Part shown: piece by piece, positions 16,359-26,400 of the stretch
How positions within the stretch are numbered: the stretch's first letter is position 1
Layout: each line of letters starts with the position of its first letter
NCBI GenBank assembly: GCA_030651895.1
Contig: JAUSBR010000010.1
Coordinates: 186,001 to 250,000 of the forward strand
Direction of reading: 5' to 3'
Length of the DNA stretch: 64,000 bases
Origin: Sideroxyarcus sp.
Lineage (GTDB): Bacteria > Pseudomonadota > Gammaproteobacteria > Burkholderiales > Gallionellaceae
Translations under genes and position numbers: made by a program
The notes under the pieces: model-generated
Databases searched by the model: none
The model's input: the letters and a program-made list of their open reading frames with translations, nothing else
Told to the model about the DNA's origin: nothing

Positions 16359-18722
16359 ATGCTCCCATCAATCGAACAACGCCTTGCCGCCGAGATCGCG
16401 GCCAAACCTGCTCAAATCGCTGCTGCCATTGCCTTGCTGGACGAGGGGGCGACGGTGCCTTTTATCTCGCGCTATCGCAAAGAGGCGACGGGCGGGTTGG
16501 ACGATATTCAATTGCGTTTGCTGGAAGAGCGGCTGCGTTATCTGCGCGAACTGGAAGAGCGGCGTGCGGCCATCATTGCCTCGATCACCGAGCAGGGCAA
16601 GATGACGCCGGAGTTGTTGAAGGCGGTCTCGCTGGCCACCGACAAGACGCATCTGGAAGATCTGTATCTGCCCTACAAGCCCAAGCGCCGCACCAAGGCG
16701 CAGATCGCGCTGGAGGCGGGGCTGGAGCCGTTGGCGGATGCGCTGCTGGCGAATCCGACGCTGAATCCGGAAGAAGAGGCGGCCAAGTATCTGCGCGAGC
16801 CTTTCACCAGCGAGGCGGGCGATGCCAACCCCGGCGTGGCGGATACCAAGGCGGCGCTGGATGGCGCGCGGCAGATATTGATGGAACGCTTTGCCGAAGA
16901 TGCGGGCCTGCTGCAATCGCTGCGCGAATATGTGCAGGCGCACGGCGTGGTGCAATCCAAAGTACTGGAAGGCAAGAACGACGCGGCGGAAAAGTACGCC
17001 GACTATTTCGATTATTCCGAATCCATCAACACCATTCCTTCGCACCGCGCGCTGGCGGTGTTCCGCGGCCGCCGCGAAGAGATGCTGGATGTGCAGCTGC
17101 GTCTGGATACGGAAGAAGAGAAGCCCACCTGGGCCTCGCCGCACAATCCGTGCGAGGCGCGCATCGCCGCACGTTTCAACATCAAGGACATGAACCGTCC
17201 CGCCGACCGCTGGCTGCTGGACACCGTGCGCTGGACCTGGCGCGTGAAGATGTTCATGCATCTGGAGACCGAGCTGATGGGTGCGCTGCGCAGCAAGGCC
17301 GACACCGAAGCCATCAACGTGTTCGCACTCAACCTGAAAGCGCTGCTGCTGGCCGCACCCGCCGGGCCGCGCGTGACCATGGGGCTGGACCCCGGCATCC
17401 GCACCGGTGTGAAAGTGGCGGTGGTGGACGAGACCGGCAAAGTTGTGGATACCGCCACCATCTATCCGCACCAGCCGCGCAATGATTGGGACGGCTCCTT
17501 GCACACGCTGTCGCAGTTGGCCGAGAAGCACCGCGTGACGGTGATCTCCATCGGCAACGGCACGGCCTCGCGCGAGACGGACAAGCTGGCGCGCGATCTC
17601 ATCAAACTGCGTCCCGAATTGAACATGACCAGCATCGTTGTTTCCGAAGCGGGGGCATCGGTGTATTCCGCTTCCGAATTCGCCTCGCGCGAACTGCCGG
17701 AGCTGGATGTCTCGCTGCGCGGTGCGGTGTCCATCGCGCGCCGCCTGCAAGACCCGCTGGCCGAGCTGGTGAAGATCGATCCCAAGTCCATCGGCGTGGG
17801 CCAATACCAGCACGACGTGAGCCAGTTCCAGTTGGCGCGTTCGCTGGATGCGGTGGTGGAAGATTGCGTGAACGCCGTGGGCGTGGATGTGAACACGGCA
17901 TCGGTGCCTTTGCTGGCGCGCGTTTCCGGTTTGAGCAGCAGCGTGGCGCAGGCCATCGTTAACCAGCGCGACCTGAAAGGCAGGTTCAACAGCCGCGCCG
18001 AACTGCGCGAAGTGCCGCGCCTGGGCGACAAGACTTTTGAACAGGCGGCGGGCTTCTTGCGCATCATGGACGGCAACGATCCGCTCGATGCTTCGGCTGT
18101 CCACCCCGAATCGTATCCGCTGGTGCAAAAGATCCTCGCCGACATCAAGCAGGAGATCAAAGGCGTGATCGGCAACGGCGCACTGCTGCGCGCGCTCAAT
18201 CCTTCCAAGTACGCGAACGAGCAGTTCGGCATCCCCACCATCACCGACATCCTCAAGGAACTGGAAAAGCCCGGCCGCGACCCGCGCCCTGAGTTCACCA
18301 CCGCGACTTTCAAGGAAGGCGTGGAAGAACTGAAAGACCTGGAACCCGGCATGATCCTCGAAGGCGTGGTGACCAACGTCGCCGCGTTCGGCGCGTTCGT
18401 GGATATCGGCGTGCATCAGGATGGACTGGTACACATCTCCGCACTCGCCGACAAATTCGTCAAAGACCCGCACACCGTGGTGAAGGCGGGGCAGGTGGTG
18501 AAGGTGAAAGTGCTGGAGGTGGATGTGAAGCGCAAACGCATCGCACTGACCATGCGCTTGACGGATGCGGCGCCGCAGGCAGGCGGTAAGGCGGAGGTGA
18601 AGCATGAGCCGCGTGAGCGGAGCACTCAGGGAAAGCCTGCGCCTAAACCTGTGAGCCGTGCGCCGGCGCAACCTGCAATGGGTGGGGCGATGGCGGCGGC
18701 GTTTGCGAAGTTGAAGGGTTAA
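16359..18722 (+). CDS. tex: Tex transcription accessory protein (S1 RNA-binding)
   Basis: 787 residues, the usual length for Tex. The N-terminal part ([45 protein letters not shown]) is highly typical. A YqgF/RuvX-like nuclease-fold domain follows ([17 protein letters not shown] at about residue 341), then helix-hairpin-helix repeats ([17 protein letters not shown]) and a C-terminal S1 domain ([31 protein letters not shown]). The basic Ala/Pro-rich tail ends at the stop. Tex binds nucleic acid and affects transcription termination and virulence gene expression. The gene stands alone. Confidence 0.96.
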   Translation: MLPSIEQRLAAEIAAKPAQIAAAIALLDEGATVPFISRYRKEATGGLDDIQLRLLEERLRYLRELEERRAAIIASITEQGKMTPELLKAVSLATDKTHLEDLYLPYKPKRRTKAQIALEAGLEPLADALLANPTLNPEEEAAKYLREPFTSEAGDANPGVADTKAALDGARQILMERFAEDAGLLQSLREYVQAHGVVQSKVLEGKNDAAEKYADYFDYSESINTIPSHRALAVFRGRREEMLDVQLRLDTEEEKPTWASPHNPCEARIAARFNIKDMNRPADRWLLDTVRWTWRVKMFMHLETELMGALRSKADTEAINVFALNLKALLLAAPAGPRVTMGLDPGIRTGVKVAVVDETGKVVDTATIYPHQPRNDWDGSLHTLSQLAEKHRVTVISIGNGTASRETDKLARDLIKLRPELNMTSIVVSEAGASVYSASEFASRELPELDVSLRGAVSIARRLQDPLAELVKIDPKSIGVGQYQHDVSQFQLARSLDAVVEDCVNAVGVDVNTASVPLLARVSGLSSSVAQAIVNQRDLKGRFNSRAELREVPRLGDKTFEQAAGFLRIMDGNDPLDASAVHPESYPLVQKILADIKQEIKGVIGNGALLRALNPSKYANEQFGIPTITDILKELEKPGRDPRPEFTTATFKEGVEELKDLEPGMILEGVVTNVAAFGAFVDIGVHQDGLVHISALADKFVKDPHTVVKAGQVVKVKVLEVDVKRKRIALTMRLTDAAPQAGGKAEVKHEPRERSTQGKPAPKPVSRAPAQPAMGGAMAAAFAKLKG

Positions 18723-18797
18723 GCAAATCAATCATCCGTTCGTGTTGAGCTTGTCGAAACATGACGGATTCAGTCCATAGGCCTGAGCGCCGTTCAA

Positions 18798-18952
18798 CCC
18801 TTCGACAGGCTCAGGGCGAACGGGGTTGTGGGGCCGTGCACGGTCGAAGGGGAAGGCGAACGGGTTTTTGGTTTTGTAGGGTGGGCACGTGTTTGGTGCC
18901 CACGCTGAAAAATCCTCGACCGCGTGGGCACATAAATCGTGCCCACCCTACA
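18798..18952. repeat. REP-like motif and large nested palindrome
   Basis: 18798-18821 carries CCCTTCGACAGGCTCAGGGC, the mirror of the element at 6318-6347. At 18875-18889 and 18938-18952 a perfect 15-bp inverted repeat (TGTAGGGTGGGCACG) encloses a second inverted repeat (GTGCCCACGC at 18896-18905 with GCGTGGGCAC at 18922-18931). The whole could extrude as a cruciform or fold as RNA. The interval 18723-19034 has no gene. Confidence 0.7.
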
Positions 18953-18965
18953 TGCAGATAACAAG

Positions 18966-18993
18966 AAAAAGGCCAGATCGCTCTGGCCATTTT
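18966..18993. terminator. bidirectional terminator
   Basis: AAAAAGGCCAGA - TCGC - TCTGGCCATTTTT. A-run and T-run on the two sides allow termination in both directions; the gene it serves is most likely the minus-strand one ending at 19035. Confidence 0.85.
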
Positions 18994-19034
18994 TATTGCT
19001 TCGGATTCAAACCTCGCCGAATGCGGCGGGTTGC

Positions 19035-19406
19035 TTATTGGTTCGTGGTGTTGGTGATCTTTTCGAACTCGACGGTGGATACCTGGTTGATGTTCAGGTA
19101 TTCGTCGGTGACATCCTTCTCCAAAAGGACGGCATTGTCGCGGCACCATTTGCGCCAGGCGGCGCGGCCGAGTTTGGCGCTGCCGGGCAGGCCGACCAGA
19201 TAGTAGGTCTTGCCGCTGCGCGTGATGGCGGTCATGGTTTCCAGATCGAAGGATTGTATCGGGCTTGAGGCGCGGCCCAGGTTGTTGGTGATGTCGTGGC
19301 CATAGACATGGCGACTGAGGACTCCGTCCTTGGACGCGATTTCCATCACGCGCCAGCGGCGCAGTGAGACGTTCCCGGATTCGTTCGCGACATTCTCTGA
19401 CGACAT
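19035..19406 (-). CDS. hypothetical protein, paralogue of 32977-33354
   Basis: 123 residues from an ATG with GGAG six bases upstream (MSSENVANESGN...). It is cytoplasmic and shares the core RWRVMExxSxDGxxSRH, TRSGKTYxLVGxPGxxxLGxAAWxKWC with the gene at the far end of the pel operon. The fold and function are unknown. Both copies are minus-strand and bracket the pel locus. The end of the gene is a strong terminator. No membrane segment or signal peptide is seen. Confidence 0.75.
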   Translation of the reverse strand: MSSENVANESGNVSLRRWRVMEIASKDGVLSRHVYGHDITNNLGRASSPIQSFDLETMTAITRSGKTYYLVGLPGSAKLGRAAWRKWCRDNAVLLEKDVTDEYLNINQVSTVEFEKITNTTNQ

Positions 19407-19687
19407 TGCCTGCTCCATTAATGCTTTAGCTCAAGTGCCGCGCACGATACGCCCTCGGATAGAGTGGGTCAATGCGATGGCGATGCTCTGAGCAGCGCGG
19501 ACAGGGCAAGCCTGCCCGAGTCTGTGGGAGCGATTGTAGCGGTGTTCGCACAGTTGAAAGCTTGAGTCCGCTACTGCGGATAACCGGGTAGTCGAAGATC
19601 AGTCAGTCCCTGTCCGCATCCGGACATATTCCCCTCAATTCCACCCTTAAACCCTCGGATACCGGGCTTTCTGGCCCTTCAGGGGGA

Positions 19688-19703
19688 TGGCACGCAGGTT
19701 GCT
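19688..19703 (+). promoter_or_regulatory. sigma-54 (RpoN) promoter of the pel operon
   Basis: TGGCACGCAGGTTGCT matches the -24/-12 consensus TGGCACG-N4-TTGCW with no mismatch; GG lies at 19689-19690 and GC at 19701-19702. Transcription should begin near 19714, about 60 bp before the first ATG. A sigma-54 promoter needs an enhancer-binding ATPase; no binding site is assigned here. The overlapping TATAAT (19709-19714) has no good -35 partner. The remainder of 19407-19776 holds no gene. Confidence 0.85.
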
Positions 19704-19718
19704 AATATTATAATGTGC

Positions 19719-19737
19719 GCCGATTCTATAAATCGGC
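19719..19737 (+). other. hairpin in the pel 5' untranslated region
   Basis: GCCGATT - CTATA - AATCGGC. It begins about five bases after the predicted transcription start and lies ~40 bp before the first ATG, so it would be near the 5' end of the mRNA. It could protect the transcript from decay. No T run follows. Confidence 0.5.
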
Positions 19738-19776
19738 TTGCGGCTTTAGTAACCACTTTATAAAGGATGGATTGTA

Positions 19777-20700
19777 ATGACTCAGATGCGGGTGCTGGTA
19801 ACAGGTGGTGCGGGTTTCATCGGTTCACATAGTGTAGATGCGATACTGGCACACGGCGCCCATGTCACCGTGTTCGACAGTTTCATCACCGGCAAGCGCG
19901 AAAATCTGCCGCAGCATGCCAACCTGCAGGTGGTCGAGGGTGACATCCGCGATCAGGCGGCGGTGGACAAGGTGCTGCAGGGCATCACCCATGTGCTGCA
20001 TCTGGCGGCGCAGGTCTCGGTCCCGGCTTCGGTGATCGATCCGCTCGGATCCAGCCAGAACAACATCGACGGTTTTCTCAATGTGCTGGATGGCGCGCGT
20101 CGTGCGGGGGTTAAGCGTTTCGTCTATGCTTCCAGCGCGGCGGTGTACGGTGCGCCCGAACAGGTGCCGCTGAACGAATCTTCCCCGGTCATGCCGCTGT
20201 CGCCCTATGGTCTGGAGAAGTACATCAACGACCAGTATGCCGCACTGTTCCGCTCGCTCTACAGCCTCTCTTCGCTCGGTATGCGTTACTTCAACGCCTA
20301 CGGACCACGCCAGGACCCGAAATCGCCTTATGCGGGCGTGATCAGCCGTTTCGCGGCGGCACTGGCGAACGACGAGAACATGCGCGTGTTCGGCGACGGC
20401 GGGCAGACGCGCGATTACATCTTCGTGAAGGATGTCGCGCAACTGAATCTGCGCGCGCTGTTGAGCGACGGTGTCGGTGTGTGCAATATCGGCACCGGCC
20501 ACAGCGTGACCCTGCTCGAACTGATTGCCACGCTGGCCGAATGTGCCGGGCGTGAAGCGAAGATCCGCCATGAGGCCCCCGCGCAGGGCGATATCCGCCA
20601 TTCCAGCGTGACGCCGGAGCGGATGCATCAACTTCTGTCACCACCGGCGATGACTTCGCTATCCGAGGGCTTGCGGCAACTTCTCGCTTCCCCGGTGTGA
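19777..20700 (+). CDS. pelX: PelX-like UDP-sugar 4-epimerase
   Basis: 307 residues, an extended SDR. GGAGFIGS near residue 10 binds NAD, SSAAVYG holds the catalytic Ser and SPYGLEKY the Tyr and Lys. The sequence is closer to WbpP/GalE-type UDP-sugar C4-epimerases than to dehydratases. In Pseudomonas protegens a pel-linked epimerase, PelX, interconverts UDP-GlcNAc and UDP-GalNAc, and the Pel polymer is rich in GalNAc; this gene sits directly before pelA and its stop overlaps the pelA start (GTGA), so the same job is likely. The first gene of the operon; AAGGA lies ten bases before the ATG. Confidence 0.85.
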   Translation: MTQMRVLVTGGAGFIGSHSVDAILAHGAHVTVFDSFITGKRENLPQHANLQVVEGDIRDQAAVDKVLQGITHVLHLAAQVSVPASVIDPLGSSQNNIDGFLNVLDGARRAGVKRFVYASSAAVYGAPEQVPLNESSPVMPLSPYGLEKYINDQYAALFRSLYSLSSLGMRYFNAYGPRQDPKSPYAGVISRFAAALANDENMRVFGDGGQTRDYIFVKDVAQLNLRALLSDGVGVCNIGTGHSVTLLELIATLAECAGREAKIRHEAPAQGDIRHSSVTPERMHQLLSPPAMTSLSEGLRQLLASPV

Positions 20701-23492
20701 CTGGTTTGATCTCCCGGATCGCCGTGCTCTTCTGGCTGCTGGTTTCTTCCGCAGCCGCGGAGACCAGCATCGCCATGTATTACGGCACGAACCCGCCCTG
20801 GGACGAGTTGCGCGCGTTCGATGTGGTGGTGGTGGAACCTTCCAATGTGCCCGACCCGAAAATCCACAGCGACGACAAGTCGGCTCTGTTTGCCTACGTG
20901 GCTGTTGGCGAGGCTTCGCCCGAGCGCGCTTACCTGAAAGATATGCCGGAGGCATGGAAGCTGGGCGAGAACAACGACTGGGGCAGCATCGTCATCGACC
21001 AATCGCAGCCGAAGTGGCCCGCGTTCTTCGTCGAGCAGATCATCAAGCCATTGTGGGATGCGGGCTATCGCGGTTTCTTCCTCGATACGCTCGATTCCTA
21101 TCAACTCGTCGCCAAGACCGATGCCGAGCGCGCGAAGCAGGAAGCGGGAATGGCCGCGGCGCTGCGCGCGCTGAAGAAGCGTTATCCGCAGGCGCGACTG
21201 ATCTTCAATCGCGGTTTCGAGATATTGCCGCAGGTGCATGATCTGGCCTTCGCGGTGGCGGCCGAATCGTTGTTCCAGGGCTGGGATCAGGCGAAGCAGC
21301 AATACCGTTCCGTGCCGGCCAACGACCGCGAATGGCTGCTGGGACAACTCAATCGTGTGAAGCAGGAGTACAAGCTGCCGGTGCTGGCCATCGACTACGT
21401 CGCGCCAGGGCAGCGCGCTGTGGCGCGCGAGACGGCGGCGAAGATCCGCAAACTGGGATTCATCCCGTGGGTGACGAACCCCAAGCTGGACATGCTCGGC
21501 GTTGGCGAGATCGAGGTGATGCCGCGCAAGGTGCTGATGGTGCATAACACCGCCGACAGCCAGTTCGAGCTGATCTCGGCCAGTGTGTTCAATTACGCGA
21601 CCATGCCGTTGAACTATCTGGGCTACAGCACGCAATATCTGGATGCTCGCCAGCCGCTGCCGGACGCTATCCTCACCGGCCGCTATGCCGGGATCGTGGT
21701 CTGGCTGGATGCGCCTTCGGGCAAGCAGGGCGGGATGCTGGCGACCTGGTTGAAGAGGCAGATCGATGCCGGTGTGCCGGTGGTCATATTGGGCGAGGGC
21801 GAGTTCCTGTTCGCGCGCAGCGAGGCGAAACAGCTCGGCCTGCAATATGCCTCGGCGAGCGAGGAACGTTCCAACCTGCGTATCGCGCAGCGCGATCCGA
21901 TGATCGGCTACGAGGCGCAACCGGTCTTCGATCGCTCGGCGTTCTTTCCCCTGCGCGCGCAGGGCGGCAAGGCGCTGCTCACGCTGGCGAACGACAAGGG
22001 GGTGACGCAGGAGGCGGTCGCGCTGACCCCGTGGGGCGGTTATGCACTCAACCCGCATGTGCTGGTCGATCTGCCGGACATCGGCGACAGCAAGCTTCCG
22101 CACAATGCGGGCAAGAACATCCGCTGGGTGTTCAATCCGATCGAGTTCCTGCGCCGCGGGCTCAAGCTGCCGGAGATGCCGGTGCCGGACGTGAGTACCG
22201 AAAGCGGTCGGCGCCTGTTGATGGTGCATATGGATGGCGACGCGTTCCTCAGCCGCGGCGAGTTCCCGGGGACGCCCTATGCGGGTCAGGTGCTGTACGA
22301 CCAGATACTGAAGAAATACACCTTGCCGTCGACCATCTCCATCATTCAGGGCGAGATCGGACCGGACGGCATGTATCCGGAACAGTCAGCCGCACTGGAG
22401 AAGATCGCGCGCCAGATCTTTGCGCTGCCGCATGTGGAGATGGCCAGCCATTCTTTTTCGCACCCGTTCTTCTGGCGCCATGCGGTCAACAATCCCGACG
22501 ACGACGGGTATCACCTGGCGATCCCGAACTATTCTTTCGATCTGCAAAAAGAGATCCCCGGCACCATCGAATACATCGAATCCAAACTGGCCCCGCCGGG
22601 CAAGAAGATGAAGGTGTTCCTCTGGACCGGCGATTGCGAACCCGGCGAGGATGCGGTCGGGCTGGCCTACCGCAGCGGTGTCATGAGCATGAACGGCGGC
22701 GACACCACGATGACCCGCAGTTATCCGACCCTGACGCTGGTCGCGCCGCTGGGCGTGCCCAAGGGCAGATACTTCCAGGTCTATGCACCGAACCAGAACG
22801 AGAATGTCTATACCAACGACTGGACCGGGCCGTTCTACGGCTATGAGCGCGTCATCGAGACGTTCGAGATGACCGATGTGCCGTATCGCCTGAAGCCGAT
22901 CGATATCTATTACCACACCTATTCCGCGAGCAAGCCGTCTTCGTTGCGGGCGCTGGACAAAGTCTACAAATGGGCACTGGCGCAGGAGACGACTCCCGTC
23001 TACGCCTCCGACTATGTGCGCAAGGTGCTGGACTTCAACAGCATGGTGGTGGCGCGCACGCCCGACGGTTTCCTGGTGCGCGGCGGCGGCGATCTGCGCC
23101 AGTTGCGCGCGCCACTGACGCTCGGCCAGCCGGCTGTCGGGGAGAGTGTCGCCCTGGCCGGATTCAATCGCCATCGCGACAACCAATATCTGCATGTCAG
23201 CGACGGCGAGGCGCGCATCCGCTTCCGCAAATCGGCTGCTGCCGCGCCTTATCTGGTCTCGGCCAATGCCCGCATCACGCGCATGACGACGTCCGCTGCG
23301 GCGGATGGCAAGTCGATGAGCCTTGCGCTGCAGGGCCGGGTACCGCTGCGATTCGCGCTGGCGCTGGGCGCGCGCTGCACGGTGCGCGCCGACGGCCATG
23401 CCCTCAAACCGGACACGACCCGCAATCAAGTGGGCTATTTTTCCACGCAGACACATGCAATCGACGACTTACGAATTCACTGCCCGAAGTAA
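20697..23492 (+). CDS. pelA: PelA glycoside hydrolase and deacetylase
   Basis: 931 residues (the P. aeruginosa protein is 948). A GTG start overlaps the epimerase stop. A signal peptide (ISRIAVLFWLLVSSAAA) sends it to the periplasm. Residues ~20-270 are the GH114-type hydrolase (IAMYYGTNPPWDELRAFDVVVVEP; FFLDTLDSY). The later polysaccharide deacetylase domain has its metal ligands visible: D513 and D515 in VHMDGDAF, H585 and H589 in ASHSFSHPF, a constant offset of 15 from the published P. aeruginosa residues. It partly deacetylates Pel and can cleave it. A C-terminal beta domain follows. Confidence 0.95.
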   Translation: MTGLISRIAVLFWLLVSSAAAETSIAMYYGTNPPWDELRAFDVVVVEPSNVPDPKIHSDDKSALFAYVAVGEASPERAYLKDMPEAWKLGENNDWGSIVIDQSQPKWPAFFVEQIIKPLWDAGYRGFFLDTLDSYQLVAKTDAERAKQEAGMAAALRALKKRYPQARLIFNRGFEILPQVHDLAFAVAAESLFQGWDQAKQQYRSVPANDREWLLGQLNRVKQEYKLPVLAIDYVAPGQRAVARETAAKIRKLGFIPWVTNPKLDMLGVGEIEVMPRKVLMVHNTADSQFELISASVFNYATMPLNYLGYSTQYLDARQPLPDAILTGRYAGIVVWLDAPSGKQGGMLATWLKRQIDAGVPVVILGEGEFLFARSEAKQLGLQYASASEERSNLRIAQRDPMIGYEAQPVFDRSAFFPLRAQGGKALLTLANDKGVTQEAVALTPWGGYALNPHVLVDLPDIGDSKLPHNAGKNIRWVFNPIEFLRRGLKLPEMPVPDVSTESGRRLLMVHMDGDAFLSRGEFPGTPYAGQVLYDQILKKYTLPSTISIIQGEIGPDGMYPEQSAALEKIARQIFALPHVEMASHSFSHPFFWRHAVNNPDDDGYHLAIPNYSFDLQKEIPGTIEYIESKLAPPGKKMKVFLWTGDCEPGEDAVGLAYRSGVMSMNGGDTTMTRSYPTLTLVAPLGVPKGRYFQVYAPNQNENVYTNDWTGPFYGYERVIETFEMTDVPYRLKPIDIYYHTYSASKPSSLRALDKVYKWALAQETTPVYASDYVRKVLDFNSMVVARTPDGFLVRGGGDLRQLRAPLTLGQPAVGESVALAGFNRHRDNQYLHVSDGEARIRFRKSAAAAPYLVSANARITRMTTSAAADGKSMSLALQGRVPLRFALALGARCTVRADGHALKPDTTRNQVGYFSTQTHAIDDLRIHCPK

Positions 23493-26400
23493 AGCCGGGA
23501 TCGAGCGCCCGAAACTGATGTCCGGGTGGACGCTGGCAGGCTTTGCCGTGCTGGTGCTGATCCCGCTGGTGATGATCTTTCCGAAGCAATCGTTGCTGCG
23601 GCAGGCATCGCAGCAACGGCTGGGCGATCCGCTGACGGTGAGCTATCTCGGCAACCTCTTGCGCGCGGAGCCGGGCAATATCGAATTGCGCCTGCTGCTG
23701 GCCGAGCACAAGACCCATCTTGGCGATACCGAAGGCGTCGCCGAACTGATCCAGCCCGCGCTGGAAAGTGCCGATCCCACCCGGCAAGCCAACGGTCTGC
23801 TGGCGGAGTACAAACTGGTGCTTGCGCTGCTGGCGAAGGAGAATCGGTACAGCGCGCAATACCGTAGCCTGCTCTCCCGCGCTACAGAGATATTCGTGCG
23901 ACTCTCGAACAAGCCATGGTCATTGCCGACCCTGGTGTATCTGGCCGGACAGGCGGACCGCTTGCAGGAACGCGGCGTTTCGGTGCTGTTGTACCGCGCC
24001 ATCGAGGATGCTTCAAGATCGGTGTCGGTGGACTGGCTGGCTGCGGCGGCGGCGCGTTCGCTTGCCAAGGGTGAACACGGGCTGGCAGCGCATCTGTATT
24101 TTCTGGCGCGACACCGGGAATACACGATCTCCGGCCAGCGCGCCTATCTGTTGGCCGGTATCCGTGCGCTGATGTGGGGGGGCTTCTACGACAGGGCCAT
24201 GCAGGCCATCGATCAGCATGTGGGAAATCTCGAACACGATGACGAGACGTTGTACTCGCTGGTACGGGTTGCACGGGAAGCGAACGACCAGGAGCGCGCC
24301 ATACGTTACACCAAACGCCTGCTGCATCTCTCCTGGCTGGGCGAGGTCTGGGCCTGGGTCAGGGATGTCGATCTGCGTCTGCTCGGTATCGCCGATGCGG
24401 AGGCGGAAGAACAGCAGGAAATCCCGGTCGAGAAGATCCGCGCTTACGATCCGCGAACCTATCAGCTCGCCTACGATGTCTTCATGTCCAACAGCAAGCT
24501 CGAAGATGCGTTCCGCGTCGCCGAAGCCGCAGTGCGCCAGTCGCCGAAGGAGAAGATCTGGCACAAGCGTCTGGCGGAGTTGGCCGAATGGCTGGGGCGG
24601 CCCGAGATCGCGTTGCGCGAATGGAAGTGGCTGCTCAAACGGGACGGCAGCCGCACCGCACTGCTCGCGGTGTTGCGCTTGGCACCCATGCTCAACGATT
24701 ACGACGCATTGCTGGACGGCTGGAAAAGCCTGGCGGTCTCGCAGGATCCGGATGATGTGCAGAGCGAGAACATGGTCTCCCTGTTCGAGCAGACCGGAAG
24801 GCATCGCGAAGGCTCCCGCTATTTTGAGGAGCGCTATGCCGCCAATCACCGCGCCGCACATCTGGAGATCGCTGCACGGCTGGCCGAACATGGCGGCGAT
24901 GACGACCGCGCGCGCCGCCTGTATTTCCGTTTGCTCGATCGCCACGGTGCGAACGCCGACCTGACGATCAAGATCGTCAACATCTATCTGCGCAAAGGCG
25001 AATACCAGAAAGCCTACGATCTGCTGCAAAAAAACCGGAGTCATGCCGGAGAAAAGGATTCCGACTACTGGAAGGCGCTGGCCGATCTGGCCTGGCAGTT
25101 GCAACAGGACAGCGATGCCCTGAACAGTTACCGCCATCTGTCGGATACGGGCAAGCTGGCGCGGGAAGACATCGTCCGGCTGATCTATCTGCTGGGCGAT
25201 TCGAAGCAGGAAGAAAAAGCGGCCCTGGCGGAACTCGCCTACCGCCGCTTCGACGATCGCGACATGCTGTTGCGGGCGCTGGAGATCTACGCGGCAAGGG
25301 GTGATATGGCGGCGCAGAGACGCCTGTTCGAAAACGTGGCGGCCCGCGGCAACGTGGACTTGTCCGGCACGCCCCGTTACTACCTGCTGCGCGCAGAGTA
25401 CCAGCAGGCGAACGGAGATTTCGCCGCCGCCCGCGCCGATTACCGCCGCGCGGTCGCCATCTCGCCGGACGATCCGGTCACCGTCAACGGCATCATGTGG
25501 TTCCTCATCGACGGTCACGACGAAGCAGGGCTGCGCGAAATGATCGCGCTGATCGTGGCACGCGGCGAACAGAACGAGCCGGCCTATTGGGGGGTGCTTG
25601 CCGCTGCCTATCAGGTGATCGGCCAGCCGACGCGTGCGGTGGCCTATTACACCCGGCTGCTCAAACAGGAGAAGCAGGATTTCCTGTGGCTGGTGAATTA
25701 CGCCGATGCGCTGCAACAGGCGAGGCAGGAAGGGTTGGCGGATCGCGTGCGCCAGCAGGCATGGCAGCAACTGAAAGTGCGCCTGTCGGACAAACCGCTG
25801 GCGTTGCCGTTCCCGCCCGACATGCTGGCGGCGGCACGTCTGTCGATGATGAACCATCCGGGAGATCCCGCGCTGGCGCTGGTGCGCTCGGTGCTGCGGC
25901 AGGACAGGCTGGTCGAGAGGAATGCTGCGACAGACCTCGCCACCAGCGAACTGGTGCTGGGCTGGTCGGTTTCCACCGAGCGTTCGCCAGGTGCCAAGGC
26001 CTGGTTGTGGCAACGTTACGGACGATCCCTCAAACGTCCGCTCTGGGCCGAGGCATCGGTGGCACTGGCGGACGAAGACCGCACCACGCTCGACGGTCTG
26101 GTGGCCACTCAGGCCGACGGCCTTTCCGGACCGGTGTTGCGTGATGCGCTGAAAACGCTGGGGCGGACGGGGGAGGCGCGCGCCGTGGCGTACGCGGAAC
26201 TGGAGAACGATCCGGAAAGCGCGACAGCGCATGCGCACCTGACCGAAGATGCGCTGGCCGCCGCGAGTTTTGTCGATGCCGGGATGCGCCAGGCGCTATT
26301 GGGCAGTCTGCATCAGTTCGAACGCTACCTGCGTCTCGACATGCCGCTCGACCACGACACCCGCATCGCGGTCGAATATGCGCGTACCGGACAATCTGAT

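Noticed and set aside
16368-18731. 787-residue minus-strand frame opposite tex
   Set aside because: Full overlap with a clear Tex gene; composition (His/Arg/Leu/Gln rich) is that of an antisense shadow of a GC-rich gene.
24013-26238. 741-residue minus-strand frame inside pelB
   Set aside because: Antisense shadow of the PelB TPR region.
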